Source of the DNA: Candidatus Borkfalkia stercoripullorum
GTDB lineage: Bacteria; Bacillota; Clostridia; Christensenellales; Borkfalkiaceae
DNA length: 42,521 nucleotides
Reading direction: 5' to 3'
Assembly (NCBI GenBank): GCA_019119395.1
Contig: DWXC01000031.1
Location: 1-42,521 of the forward strand
Shown one piece after another: positions 34,910 to 42,473 of this stretch (within the stretch, counting starts at the first letter, position 1; every line of letters starts with the position of its first letter). A model generated the notes under the pieces. It ran no database searches. It saw only the letters and a list, made by a program, of their open reading frames with translations, and had not been told where the DNA came from. The translations under genes were made by a program, and so were the position numbers.

Positions 34910-35455
34910 GTGCGGTTCGGGAGCAATACGCCGCGTCTGGAAACGGAGCGGCTGATTTTAAGGAGATTCGAAAGGCAGGACGCCGACGCGCTTTTTCGCA
35001 TACTTTCGGATGAGGAAGTCAACCGCTTTTTGCCGTGGTTTCCGCATAAATCGCGGGAAGAGACGGCGGAATTTCTCGAAAATTCGGTTTTTGCCGATTA
35101 TCGGAAAGAGATCGCGTACCGTTACGCGCTCGTTCCGCGCGGGGAAGATAAGGCGATCGGCTATTTGTCCCTGCCGGGGATAGACGAAAAAGAGCGGTGC
35201 GGCGATATCGGTTACGGGCTTTTACGCGAATATTGGGGCGAGGGTTTGATGACGGAAGCGGTCGGAGCGCTGATCGCGCGGCTGAAAGCGGACGGGTTCC
35301 GCTATGCGACCGCCACGCACGACGTTTTGAACCCCGCAAGCGGCCGCGTCATGCAAAAATGCGGGATGCGGTACGTGCGCACATATCCCGAATTCTGGCA
35401 GCCGAAGGGGATATGGGTGAATTTTAACTTGTATCGGATAGATTTGAACGGCTGA
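34910..35455 (+). CDS. GNAT acetyltransferase, RimJ/RimL type
   Basis: A 181-residue N-acetyltransferase. It has the N-terminal LETERLILRRF, the acetyl-CoA region IGYGLLREYWGEGLMTEA near 104, and the C-terminal NPASGRVMQKCGM typical of RimJ/RimL relatives. The GTG start at 34910 has a perfect AGGAGG that overlaps the mutS2 stop. The substrate is unknown; these enzymes modify ribosomal protein N-termini, antibiotics or small molecules. Confidence 0.85.
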   Translation: MRFGSNTPRLETERLILRRFERQDADALFRILSDEEVNRFLPWFPHKSREETAEFLENSVFADYRKEIAYRYALVPRGEDKAIGYLSLPGIDEKERCGDIGYGLLREYWGEGLMTEAVGALIARLKADGFRYATATHDVLNPASGRVMQKCGMRYVRTYPEFWQPKGIWVNFNLYRIDLNG

Positions 35456-35539
35456 TGCGCTTTCATATCTTTCCCGTTTTCCGAATATATTGAAAGGAAG
35501 AAATTCTTTGCAAAGTAAATCGGAAATGAGGTAAACTAT

Positions 35540-36247
35540 ATGGTGCGGCCGGGCAGGATCGCTGTTTTTACAAATGCAATCCTTCTTCTGCTCGTCATAA
35601 TCGTCGGCGCGGTGTGCTTTTTTCCGCTCGGCATAACCACGGCGGGCAAGGTGAGCGACAGGGTGTATTACAGCGGAAGCAAAGAGAGCGGGCGCATTTC
35701 GCTCATGTTCAACGTGTACGGCGGTGCGGATTATATCCCGTCCATACTCGACGCGTTGGACGCTTTCGGCGTGAAGGCGACTTTCTTTATCGGCGGATGC
35801 TGGGCGGACGATCATACCGAAACGCTCCGCGCGATCGTCTCGCGCGGGCACGAGCTGGGCAATCACGGGTATTTCCATAAAGACCAGGACAAATTGTCTC
35901 TTTCGGCAAACAAGGAAGAGATCGTGCGCTGTCACGACCTCGTAAAGGCGCTCGCGGGGGTCGAAATGCAGTTGTTTGCCCCGCCGTCGGGCGCGTATTC
36001 GGAAAATACGGTCAACGCCGCCGAGGCGCTCGGTTATAAAGTGGTCATGTGGTCGAAAGACACGATCGACTGGCGCGACCATGACCAGACGCTCATCTAT
36101 TCCCGCGCGACGGAAAACGCGGAGAGCGGCGACCTTGTTCTGATGCACCCGACGAAGGAAACCGCGGCGGCGCTTCCTTCCGTGCTCGCGTATTATAAAG
36201 AAAACGATCTGCTGCAATCGAAAGTGTCCGAAACGCTCGCCCTCTGA
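35540..36247 (+). CDS. Polysaccharide deacetylase-fold protein (NodB/PdaB-like), atypical active site
   Basis: A 235-residue protein with one N-terminal membrane anchor (about 8-30) and an extracellular NodB domain. TFFIGG (81-86) and the metal histidines H109 and H113 in NHGYFH are present. The first motif, usually TFDDG with catalytic base and metal-binding aspartates, reads LMFNVYGG, with N58 and V59 in the aspartate positions. Catalysis of the standard type is therefore doubtful, although I believe similar clostridial homologues share this change. In Bacillus a deacetylase-like gene (ylxY) precedes the M16 peptidase mlpA, the same order as here. GAGG lies eight bases upstream of the ATG. 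Confidence 0.82.
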   Translation: MVRPGRIAVFTNAILLLLVIIVGAVCFFPLGITTAGKVSDRVYYSGSKESGRISLMFNVYGGADYIPSILDALDAFGVKATFFIGGCWADDHTETLRAIVSRGHELGNHGYFHKDQDKLSLSANKEEIVRCHDLVKALAGVEMQLFAPPSGAYSENTVNAAEALGYKVVMWSKDTIDWRDHDQTLIYSRATENAESGDLVLMHPTKETAAALPSVLAYYKENDLLQSKVSETLAL

Positions 36248-36349
36248 CCGCGGCGCATGCCGGAAAGGGAAATCGCGCCGCAACGGGCGGTTCGGCCTTG
36301 ATCGCGGCGGGCGGTCGGATTCAAATATACATAACGGAGAAAAACGAAA

Positions 36350-37594
36350 ATGGCTTATTACAAAAAATTTCCGAGCGGCCTTCGGTTGGTCGTGAAAAAG
36401 ATCGACGGGCTTCTGTCCGTCAGCATGGGTGCGATCGTGGGCACGGGTTCGTGCTTCGAAACGCAGGCCGAAAACGGCATTTCGCACTTTATCGAACACA
36501 TGATGTTCAAGGGTACGAACAGGCGCAACGCCTTTGAAATTTCCGACGCGATGGATCGCATCGGCGCGCAGGTCAACGCCTTCACGTCGAAAGATATCAC
36601 GTGTTATTATGCGAAGGCCACCTCCGAACACGCGGGGGAGGCGTTCGAGATCCTCTCCGACTTCGTGCTCGATTCCGTCTTTCCCGAGGAGGAAATGGAC
36701 AGGGAAAAGGGGGTCGTCCTCGAAGAGATCGCCATGACCGAGGACACGCCCGACGACCTGTGCCTGGACGTCCTTGCGGAGGCATATTTCGGCAAGGAAG
36801 GGTACGGCCGCCCGATCCTCGGCCCGGCTGACAACGTGAAGGGCTTTACGCGCAAAGACCTGTTCGATTACATTTCCGAACGGTATGCGCCCGAAAACGT
36901 CGTCATCTCATTTGCGGGCAACATCGAGCCCGCGTTTGCCGAAGAGCTGGTCGAAAAATACTTTGAAGAGAAGATCTCCCGCCGCGCTTTTGCGCCCCGT
37001 GAAAAGAAGATTTCGCTTTGCGGACAGAGCCTTTTCAAAACAAAAGATATCGAGCAAGTGCATATCGCGTTCGCCTATCCTTCGCTCAAAAGAGAGGATA
37101 AACTCATGGATGCGGCGCTGGTCATGAACACGGTTTTGGGCGGCGGGATGAGTTCGCGCCTTTTCCAGAAAGTGCGCGAACAACTCGGGCTTGCATACAC
37201 CGTTTATTCGTATATTTCGGCGTTCACCGAGGGCGGCATCCTCGCTGTATATGCGGGGGTGAATCCCGCCAATGTGCAGAAGGCGCAGGAGGCGATCTTC
37301 CAAACGATCGGGGAATTTTGCAAGAGCAAATTCACGGACGACGAGTTCCTGCGCGGGAAGGAGCAGCTGAAATCCTCCGTCATCATGGCGCAGGAAAACA
37401 CTGCGTCGCAGATGGTCTCATACGGCAAACATTTACTGTTTACCGGGGAGATCCTCGACCTCGAAAAGAGGATCGCAGACATCAATGCGATGACGAAAGA
37501 GGAGTGCGAATCGGCGCTTGCCATGAATTTCAACCCCGAAAAGATGGCGGCTTCCGCCGTCGGGCGTATCGATAAGCCGCTTACGATCAGATAA
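36350..37594 (+). CDS. M16 family zinc peptidase (MlpA/YmxG-like)
   Basis: A 414-residue single-unit M16B peptidase. The inverted zinc motif HxxEH is at 46-50 (HFIEH), with the distal glutamate E126 exactly 76 residues later in EEIAMTED. The C-terminal half has the R/Y-type motif region LGGGMSSRLFQKVREQLGLAYTV near 263. The length and the preceding deacetylase-fold gene match Bacillus MlpA. GGAG precedes the ATG by ten bases. It probably acts as a homodimer in the cytoplasm; the substrate is unknown. Confidence 0.92.
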   Translation: MAYYKKFPSGLRLVVKKIDGLLSVSMGAIVGTGSCFETQAENGISHFIEHMMFKGTNRRNAFEISDAMDRIGAQVNAFTSKDITCYYAKATSEHAGEAFEILSDFVLDSVFPEEEMDREKGVVLEEIAMTEDTPDDLCLDVLAEAYFGKEGYGRPILGPADNVKGFTRKDLFDYISERYAPENVVISFAGNIEPAFAEELVEKYFEEKISRRAFAPREKKISLCGQSLFKTKDIEQVHIAFAYPSLKREDKLMDAALVMNTVLGGGMSSRLFQKVREQLGLAYTVYSYISAFTEGGILAVYAGVNPANVQKAQEAIFQTIGEFCKSKFTDDEFLRGKEQLKSSVIMAQENTASQMVSYGKHLLFTGEILDLEKRIADINAMTKEECESALAMNFNPEKMAASAVGRIDKPLTIR

Positions 37595-37601
37595 GCGGTC
37601 G

Positions 37602-37626
37602 GGCGCAGGAATTTGATTTCTGCGCC
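37602..37626 (+). terminator. Probable terminator after the M16 peptidase gene
   Basis: A stem of up to ten pairs, GGCGCAG(GAA)/(TTT)CTGCGCC, with a short loop. The tail is only moderately T-rich. Confidence 0.45.
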
Positions 37627-37660
37627 TGAATTTGTAGTTTAATCGGTTTTTAAAAGTACT

Positions 37661-38164
37661 ATGTCAGATATAATACATGGTTTTGAGCCTGTTTTCGACG
37701 CGGACAGCCGCGTGCTCGTATTGGGGAGCTTCCCGTCCGTAAAGAGCCGGGAGGTTGCCTTTTACTACGGCAATAAACAGAACAGGTTCTGGAAAATGCT
37801 CTCCGAATTTTTCGGAGAGGAGATCGGGGAGAGCGCGGCTTCCCGGCGCGATTTCGTTTTGGGCCACGGCGTCGCTTTGTGGGACGTCGTTTCGGAATGC
37901 GGGATCGTCGGCTCTTCCGATTCCTCGATCAGAAATTTCCGCGCCGCGCCGGTCGATAAAGTGCTTGCCGCCGCGCCGAAGATCGGGCTGATCCTTCTCA
38001 ACGGCAAAAAGGCCTATGAAATTTTCAGTAAGCGCTTCGGCGGAATCGGCACGAAATATCTGCTCATGCCTTCCACTTCTCCCGCGAATCCTCGCTATGA
38101 CAAAAGCGTTTGGTTTGCCGCTCTTTCGGAAGTATTTGCCGATCGGAATAAGTCCGCGAAGTAA
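37661..38164 (+). CDS. Hypoxanthine-DNA glycosylase (UDG family 6-like)
   Basis: A 167-residue uracil-DNA-glycosylase-fold protein. The N-terminal region has LGSFPSVKSRE and FYYGNKQNRFW, where the asparagine is the catalytic residue in this family, and the C-terminal motif is MPSTSPAN. These match hypoxanthine-DNA glycosylases, which remove deaminated adenine, better than Mug or UDG-A. No ribosome site is visible before the ATG and no strong promoter was found, so the start is likely but not certain. An AlkD-like repair gene follows after 77 bases. Confidence 0.85.
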   Translation: MSDIIHGFEPVFDADSRVLVLGSFPSVKSREVAFYYGNKQNRFWKMLSEFFGEEIGESAASRRDFVLGHGVALWDVVSECGIVGSSDSSIRNFRAAPVDKVLAAAPKIGLILLNGKKAYEIFSKRFGGIGTKYLLMPSTSPANPRYDKSVWFAALSEVFADRNKSAK

Positions 38165-38241
38165 GGCAAAAGAGCCGCGGACGGATCGTGTTGCATCTAT
38201 GCAAAAAAATTAAAAATATACATATTTTGTGGGGTTTGCAA

Positions 38242-38937
38242 ATGAAGAGTTATGCCGAGGTCATCGCCGAGCTTGCGGCGATGCGCGACGAAAAATACAG
38301 GGCGTTCAACGAGCGCATCGTCAATATTCCGCAAGGCACGAGCGTCGGCGTGAGGACGCCGCTCTTGCGCGATTACGGAAAGGGGCTGGTCAAGGGGGAA
38401 GGGTTCGATCTTGACGCGTTGCTCGCTTTTCCGAACGACGTTTTCGAGATCAGGCTTTTGAAATGTTTTGCCGTAGGCTATACGAAAATGCCTTTTCCCG
38501 AAAAGGTCAAATACATAGAAAGATGCGTCCCGTTCATCGACGGCTGGGCGGTGTGCGACCTGTTCTGCTCCACCCTGAAAGAGGTCAAAAAGCACAGGGA
38601 AGAATTTATGCCCGAAATTCAAAAATACATAGACGAGGGGACGGAGTACTCCCAGCGTTTCGGGTATATCATGCTGCTCGGCTGTTATATGGAGAGGGAA
38701 TATCTTTCCGAAATTTTTGCCCTGCTCGCAAAGGCGCAGACAAAATTTTACTACACGCACATGGGCGCGGCGTGGCTGATCGCGGAGGTGCTCGTAAAAT
38801 TTTACGAAGAGGGCGCCGCCTATCTGAAAGATTGCCCGCTCGAAGCGAAAACGGTGAATAAAGCAATCCAAAAAGCGCGCGAAAGTTATCGGCTGACCGA
38901 AGAACAAAAAAATTATTTAAAACTTTTAAAAAAGTAA
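38242..38937 (+). CDS. DNA alkylation repair protein, AlkD-like
   Basis: A 231-residue all-helical HEAT-like repeat protein of the DNA alkylation repair family (PF08713), which excises bulky N3- and N7-alkylpurines. Family-like features are GVRTPLLRDYGKGL near 34, the WAVCDLF segment near 109 with a conserved Trp and Asp, and a C-terminal region ending RESYRLTEEQKNYLKLLKK. The ATG at 38242 is preceded by a weak GGGG; in-frame upstream codons lack a ribosome site. It lies next to the hypoxanthine glycosylase gene, forming a small base-excision repair pair. Confidence 0.86.
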   Translation: MKSYAEVIAELAAMRDEKYRAFNERIVNIPQGTSVGVRTPLLRDYGKGLVKGEGFDLDALLAFPNDVFEIRLLKCFAVGYTKMPFPEKVKYIERCVPFIDGWAVCDLFCSTLKEVKKHREEFMPEIQKYIDEGTEYSQRFGYIMLLGCYMEREYLSEIFALLAKAQTKFYYTHMGAAWLIAEVLVKFYEEGAAYLKDCPLEAKTVNKAIQKARESYRLTEEQKNYLKLLKK

Positions 38938-38965
38938 TGAAAATCTTTTCGGAATGTGTTACAAT
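38937..38965 (+). promoter_or_regulatory. tex promoter
   Basis: ATGAAA, 17 bases, TACAAT, with TG one base upstream (extended -10). It overlaps the stop codon of the preceding gene. Transcription would start near 38972. Confidence 0.5.
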
Positions 38966-38974
38966 ATTGACAAT

Positions 38975-39005
38975 GTTGCGGCAACAGGGCCGCGGCAACC
39001 TTTTT
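38975..39005 (+). terminator. Hairpin with T run in the tex leader
   Basis: Arms GTTGC/GCAAC with an inner GGC/GCC pair and a three-base bulge, followed by TTTTT. It could end alkD transcripts or attenuate tex, since the predicted tex start lies just upstream. Confidence 0.35.
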
Positions 39006-39025
39006 ATTATAACACGGAGAGGATC

Positions 39026-41212
39026 ATGGACATCGTAAAGAAGCTGACGGAAGAATTTCCCGCCGTCAAACCGGACAAGGTTCAGAACATCATCAACCTG
39101 ATCGACGAGGGCAACACCATTCCCTTTATCGCGCGTTACCGCAAAGAGATGACGGGCAGCTGCGACGATCAGGTGCTGCGCGAATTCAATGACAGGCTCG
39201 CCTATCTTCGCAGCCTCGAAAAGAGGAAGGAAGAGGTCGCGGGGGCGATCACCGAGCAGGGCAAAATGACGGAGGAGATCCAAAAGGCGTTGGACGCCGC
39301 GACGACCCTGACCGAGGTGGAGGACATATACCGCCCTTACAAACAAAAGAAAAAGACGCGCGCGAGCGTCGCCATCGAAAAGGGGCTTCAGCCCCTGGCG
39401 GAGTTTATTCTCGCGCAGGATAAAAATGCCGACGTGAAAGCGGAGGCCGAAAAATATATCGACGAAGAAAAGGGCGTCGCGAGCGCGGACGATGCGATCG
39501 CGGGGGCGAAAGACATCATCGCAGAGATCGTTTCCGACGACGCGAACGTCAGAAAAAAGCTGCGTAACCTCTTCATGAAAAACGGCGAGATCGTGACCAG
39601 ACTCGTGAACGCGGACAAGGACGAGGCAAAGACGTACGAAATGTACGCCGATTACAGCGAACTCGTGCCCGAGATCAAGAGCCACCGCGTGCTCGCGGTC
39701 AACCGCGGCGAAAAAGAGGGCTTCCTCAAAGTCAAGGTGCTCTTCAACGAAGAGATCGCAAAGCGCATCGCGGGCGCGGGGTATCTCAAAGACGGCGGGT
39801 ATTCAACACAACTCGTAAAGGAGGCAGTCGACGACGGTTACGACCGTCTCATCTATCCTTCGATCGAACGCGAAGTGCGCGCGGCGCTCACCGAAGCTGC
39901 GAGCGAACAGGCGATCAAGATGTTCGAAGTCAACCTCAAACCCCTTCTCATGCAGCCGCCCGTCAAAGACAAAGTTACCCTCGGGCTCGACCCCGCATAC
40001 AGAACGGGCTGCAAGATCGCCGTGGTGGACGGTACGGGCAAAGTTCTCGACAAAACGGTCGTCTATCCCACGCCGGGCCCCAAACAGAACATTGACGCGG
40101 CGAAAGCAAAACTCAAAGAACTGATCGCAAAATACGGCGTTCAGGTCATTTCCATCGGCAACGGCACCGCTTCCAAGGAGAGCGAGATCTTCGTGGCCGA
40201 ACTCATCAAAGAGATCAAGGAAGAGACGGGCAGGGAAGTCGAATACATCGTCGTGTCCGAAGCGGGCGCTTCCGTCTATTCGGCAAGCCCCTTGGGCGCG
40301 GAAGAATTCCCCGATTACGACGTCGCCGAGCGCAGCGCCGTTTCCATCGCGCGCAGGTTGCAAGACCCGCTTGCGGAGCTCATCAAGATCGATCCGAAGT
40401 CCATCGGCGTCGGGCAGTACCAGCACGACATGGATAAAAAACGGCTCGACAGCGTGCTTTCGGGCGTATTGGAGGACTGCGTGAACAGCGTCGGCGTCGA
40501 CCTGAACACGGCGAGCGTCTCTCTCTTGAAATACGTTGCCGGGCTCAATTCCGGCATCGCGAAAAATATCGTCGCTTACCGCGAGGATAACGGCAAGTTC
40601 CGTTCCCGCAAAGAGATACTCAAAGTTCCCAAATTGGGCGAAAAGGCGTTCGTGCAGTGCGCGGGCTTCCTGCGCATCCCCGGCGGCGACAACATCCTCG
40701 ACAACACGGCCGTGCACCCCGAATCTTACGCGGCGGCGGAAAAACTTCTCGAATTGTTCGGCTATACCGAAGAGGACGTAAAGGAAGGTAAAATTTCCGA
40801 CCTGCCCCAAAAGGTGAAGGCGTACGGCGAAGAGAAAGCCGCGGGCGAAGTCGGTTTGGACGTTCCCACCCTCAAGGACATCGTCGCCGAGATCGTGAAA
40901 CCCGGCCGAGACATCCGCGACGCGCTTCCCAAACCCGTGCTCCGCTCGGACATCATGGACATCAACGACCTCGCGCCCGGCATGGAGCTTGCCGGTACGG
41001 TGCGCAACGTCGTCGACTTCGGCGCGTTTGTGGATATCGGCGTGCATCAGGACGGGCTCGTTCACATTTCGGAGATCACCGACCGTTATATCAAACATCC
41101 TTCCGATGTTTTGAAGGTGGGGCAGGCGGTCACCGTTTGGGTCAAAGAAGTGGACGTCAAAAAGAACCGCATCGGCCTGACCATGAAAAGGCCCAAAGCC
41201 AAAGCGCAGTAA
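39026..41212 (+). CDS. tex: Tex-like S1 RNA-binding protein
   Basis: A 728-residue protein with the full Tex layout: helical Tex N-terminal domain (about 5-190, with IPFIARYRKEMTG near 31), YqgF/RNase H-like domain (about 320-450, GLDPAYRTGCKIAVVDGTG), helix-hairpin-helix repeats (about 480-560, LNSGIAKNIVAYREDNG) and a C-terminal S1 domain (about 645-720, GTVRNVVDFGAFVDIGV). Tex is a conserved nucleic-acid-binding factor linked to transcription and RNA handling; its exact role remains unsettled. The ATG at 39026 has GGAGAGG at four bases and closely follows the leader hairpin. Confidence 0.94.
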   Translation: MDIVKKLTEEFPAVKPDKVQNIINLIDEGNTIPFIARYRKEMTGSCDDQVLREFNDRLAYLRSLEKRKEEVAGAITEQGKMTEEIQKALDAATTLTEVEDIYRPYKQKKKTRASVAIEKGLQPLAEFILAQDKNADVKAEAEKYIDEEKGVASADDAIAGAKDIIAEIVSDDANVRKKLRNLFMKNGEIVTRLVNADKDEAKTYEMYADYSELVPEIKSHRVLAVNRGEKEGFLKVKVLFNEEIAKRIAGAGYLKDGGYSTQLVKEAVDDGYDRLIYPSIEREVRAALTEAASEQAIKMFEVNLKPLLMQPPVKDKVTLGLDPAYRTGCKIAVVDGTGKVLDKTVVYPTPGPKQNIDAAKAKLKELIAKYGVQVISIGNGTASKESEIFVAELIKEIKEETGREVEYIVVSEAGASVYSASPLGAEEFPDYDVAERSAVSIARRLQDPLAELIKIDPKSIGVGQYQHDMDKKRLDSVLSGVLEDCVNSVGVDLNTASVSLLKYVAGLNSGIAKNIVAYREDNGKFRSRKEILKVPKLGEKAFVQCAGFLRIPGGDNILDNTAVHPESYAAAEKLLELFGYTEEDVKEGKISDLPQKVKAYGEEKAAGEVGLDVPTLKDIVAEIVKPGRDIRDALPKPVLRSDIMDINDLAPGMELAGTVRNVVDFGAFVDIGVHQDGLVHISEITDRYIKHPSDVLKVGQAVTVWVKEVDVKKNRIGLTMKRPKAKAQ

Positions 41213-41288
41213 ATCTGTGCGCAGGTATGGCGGTGCGGCGGCGAATGCAATTTTTTTGTCGGGATATAGGTGTATTTTCGAAAAAGTA

Positions 41289-41317
41289 TTGACAAAACCC
41301 GCGCCGTTTAGTAAAAT
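41289..41317 (+). promoter_or_regulatory. acpP promoter
   Basis: Perfect TTGACA, 17 bases, TAAAAT. Transcription would start near 41324, before AGGAGG. No FapR box was recognised. Confidence 0.8.
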
Positions 41318-41346
41318 AGTTTCATAACGCAGGAGGATAGGTTATT

Positions 41347-41574
41347 ATGTTTGAAAAGGTAAGGGCGATGCTCGCAAAGCAGTTGAATCTGCCGGCGGAG
41401 AAAATCACTTTGGAAAGCGACATCATCAAAGACCTCGGCGCGGACTCGCTCGACGTCGTGGAACTTTTGATTTCGTTGGAGGACGATTACGGCATCTCCA
41501 TTCCCGAAGAGGACATCGCGGGCGTCAAAACGGTCAAAGACATCGTCGACATGATCGAAAAATTTCAAAAATGA
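41347..41574 (+). CDS. acpP: Acyl carrier protein
   Basis: A 75-residue acidic four-helix protein carrying fatty-acid intermediates on a 4'-phosphopantetheine arm. The attachment serine is in GADSLDVVELL near residue 36. AGGAGG precedes the ATG by ten bases. The gene is monocistronic, with a consensus promoter and a perfect terminator. No other fatty-acid synthesis gene is adjacent, so a role outside the main Fab cluster is possible. Confidence 0.94.
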   Translation: MFEKVRAMLAKQLNLPAEKITLESDIIKDLGADSLDVVELLISLEDDYGISIPEEDIAGVKTVKDIVDMIEKFQK

Positions 41575-41589
41575 AATATAAAAATGTTC

Positions 41590-41630
41590 GTGCGCTTTGA
41601 ACGGGTTCGTTCAAAGCGCACTTTATTCTT
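41590..41630 (+). terminator. acpP terminator
   Basis: A perfect 14-bp stem (41590-41603 with 41608-41621) with a GGTT loop, followed by TTTATTCTTT. The next ORF begins within a few bases of its tail. Confidence 0.88.
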
Positions 41631-41634
41631 TATT

Positions 41635-42111
41635 ATGGAATTCATCGTTTGGTATAACCGTCCTGCTCAAAAAACGGCAGTCGCTTTGTTTGAAGCGATT
41701 TTTTTGGTCGCCTGTTTGGCCGGATATTTAACGGGCGGAATGTATGATTCTTTGCGCGATTCGCTTATTATGCTTGCCTGTGCAGCGGCGGGAATTATTT
41801 CGGGTGTTGCCGTCTATGTTATAGTCAGCAGATTTGACGGCAGATATTTTATTTTCGATGGCAAAGGTATACGTCAATATCGTAAAAATTCGCTGATGCG
41901 TGAAATAACCTGGGACAGTATTTTGAAAGTCGGCGTTTGGCATGAATGGAATATAGGTGCTGTAGAATTCGGGCCGAGATCTCTCCGTTTAGAGTATGTG
42001 GAAAAAGGGGAGGAACGGGTGCTCGTAACGTTGTTTTCTGGAAGCGATGCTGCATTTATTGCGGAAAGCGGCCTGCATGAAAAGTGCGGGGAGTTTGCTT
42101 GCGACAAATAA
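41635..42111 (+). CDS. Unknown membrane protein in lower-GC DNA
   Basis: A 158-residue protein if the ATG at 41635 is used; an earlier in-frame ATG at 41584 would run through the acpP terminator hairpin and is rejected. It has two N-terminal membrane segments (about 12-35 and 40-62) and a C-terminal mostly beta domain with FDGKGIRQYRKNS and ITWDSILKVGVW, the layout of small PH-like membrane proteins. No ribosome site or promoter is evident. Base composition is visibly more AT-rich than in the neighbours, suggesting recent acquisition. Function unknown. Confidence 0.6.
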   Translation: MEFIVWYNRPAQKTAVALFEAIFLVACLAGYLTGGMYDSLRDSLIMLACAAAGIISGVAVYVIVSRFDGRYFIFDGKGIRQYRKNSLMREITWDSILKVGVWHEWNIGAVEFGPRSLRLEYVEKGEERVLVTLFSGSDAAFIAESGLHEKCGEFACDK

Positions 42112-42182
42112 AAAGTCCCTCGGTTGAGCGTCGCTGCGCTCGCGCGAACCCCCTGCGGAGTTCGCGGTTCCTGCGGAAAACC

Positions 42183-42210
42183 AAAAAGATAGCACAGGCT
42201 TTTGCCTGTG
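42183..42210 (-). terminator. Minus-strand terminator after the tRNA-like bodies
   Basis: On the minus strand, CACAGGC/GCCTGTG with a four-base loop, then CTATCTTTTT. Its position and orientation fit the 3' end of a transcript through the tRNA-like repeats. Confidence 0.6.
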
Positions 42211-42215
42211 GCGGG

Positions 42216-42330
42216 CGGGGAATCAACCGAAACCCCTGAAGGGGCCCCCTTGGTTGAGCGTCGCTGCGCTCGCGCGAACCCCGGTTTTCGCCGTGAGAGG
42301 GCGACGTCTTAACCGCTTGACCATGAGGCC
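42216..42330 (-). pseudogene. tRNA-Glu(CUC)-like body, T loop split by 50 nt (copy 1)
   Basis: On the minus strand, from 42330, the sequence gives a 5' acceptor strand GGCCTCA, a D arm GTCAAGCGGTTAAGAC as in Gram-positive tRNA-Glu, and an anticodon arm TCGCC-CTCTCAC-GGCGA with anticodon CUC. A T stem then begins CGGGG-TTCG. A 50-base insert interrupts the T loop, after which GATT-CCCCG completes it (42224-42216). The 3' acceptor strand should read TGAGGCC but reads CCCGCCA, so a normal acceptor stem cannot form. It is best regarded as a degenerate or interrupted tRNA gene. Confidence 0.6.
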
Positions 42331-42358
42331 GTCTATTCAGATGTTTGATGCAGCCCCG

Positions 42359-42473
42359 CGGGGAATCAACCGAAACCCCTGAAGGGGCCCCCTCGGTTGA
42401 GCATCGCTGCGCTCGCGCGAACCCCGGTTTTCGCCGTGAGAGGGCGACGTCTTAACCGCTTGACCATGAGGCC
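42359..42473 (-). pseudogene. tRNA-Glu(CUC)-like body, T loop split by 50 nt (copy 2)
   Basis: Same arrangement as copy 1, 143 bases further right: body from 42473 to TTCG at 42418, a 50-base insert, then GATT-CCCCG to 42359. After it come CGGGGCTGCA bases, which again do not match the 5' acceptor GGCCTCA. The insert differs from copy 1 by two bases, and here its AACCGA/TCGGTT ends are perfectly complementary. Confidence 0.6.

Noticed and set aside
41584-41634. Earlier ATG of the membrane ORF after acpP
   Set aside because: This 5' extension would translate through the perfect acpP terminator hairpin and lacks a ribosome site.
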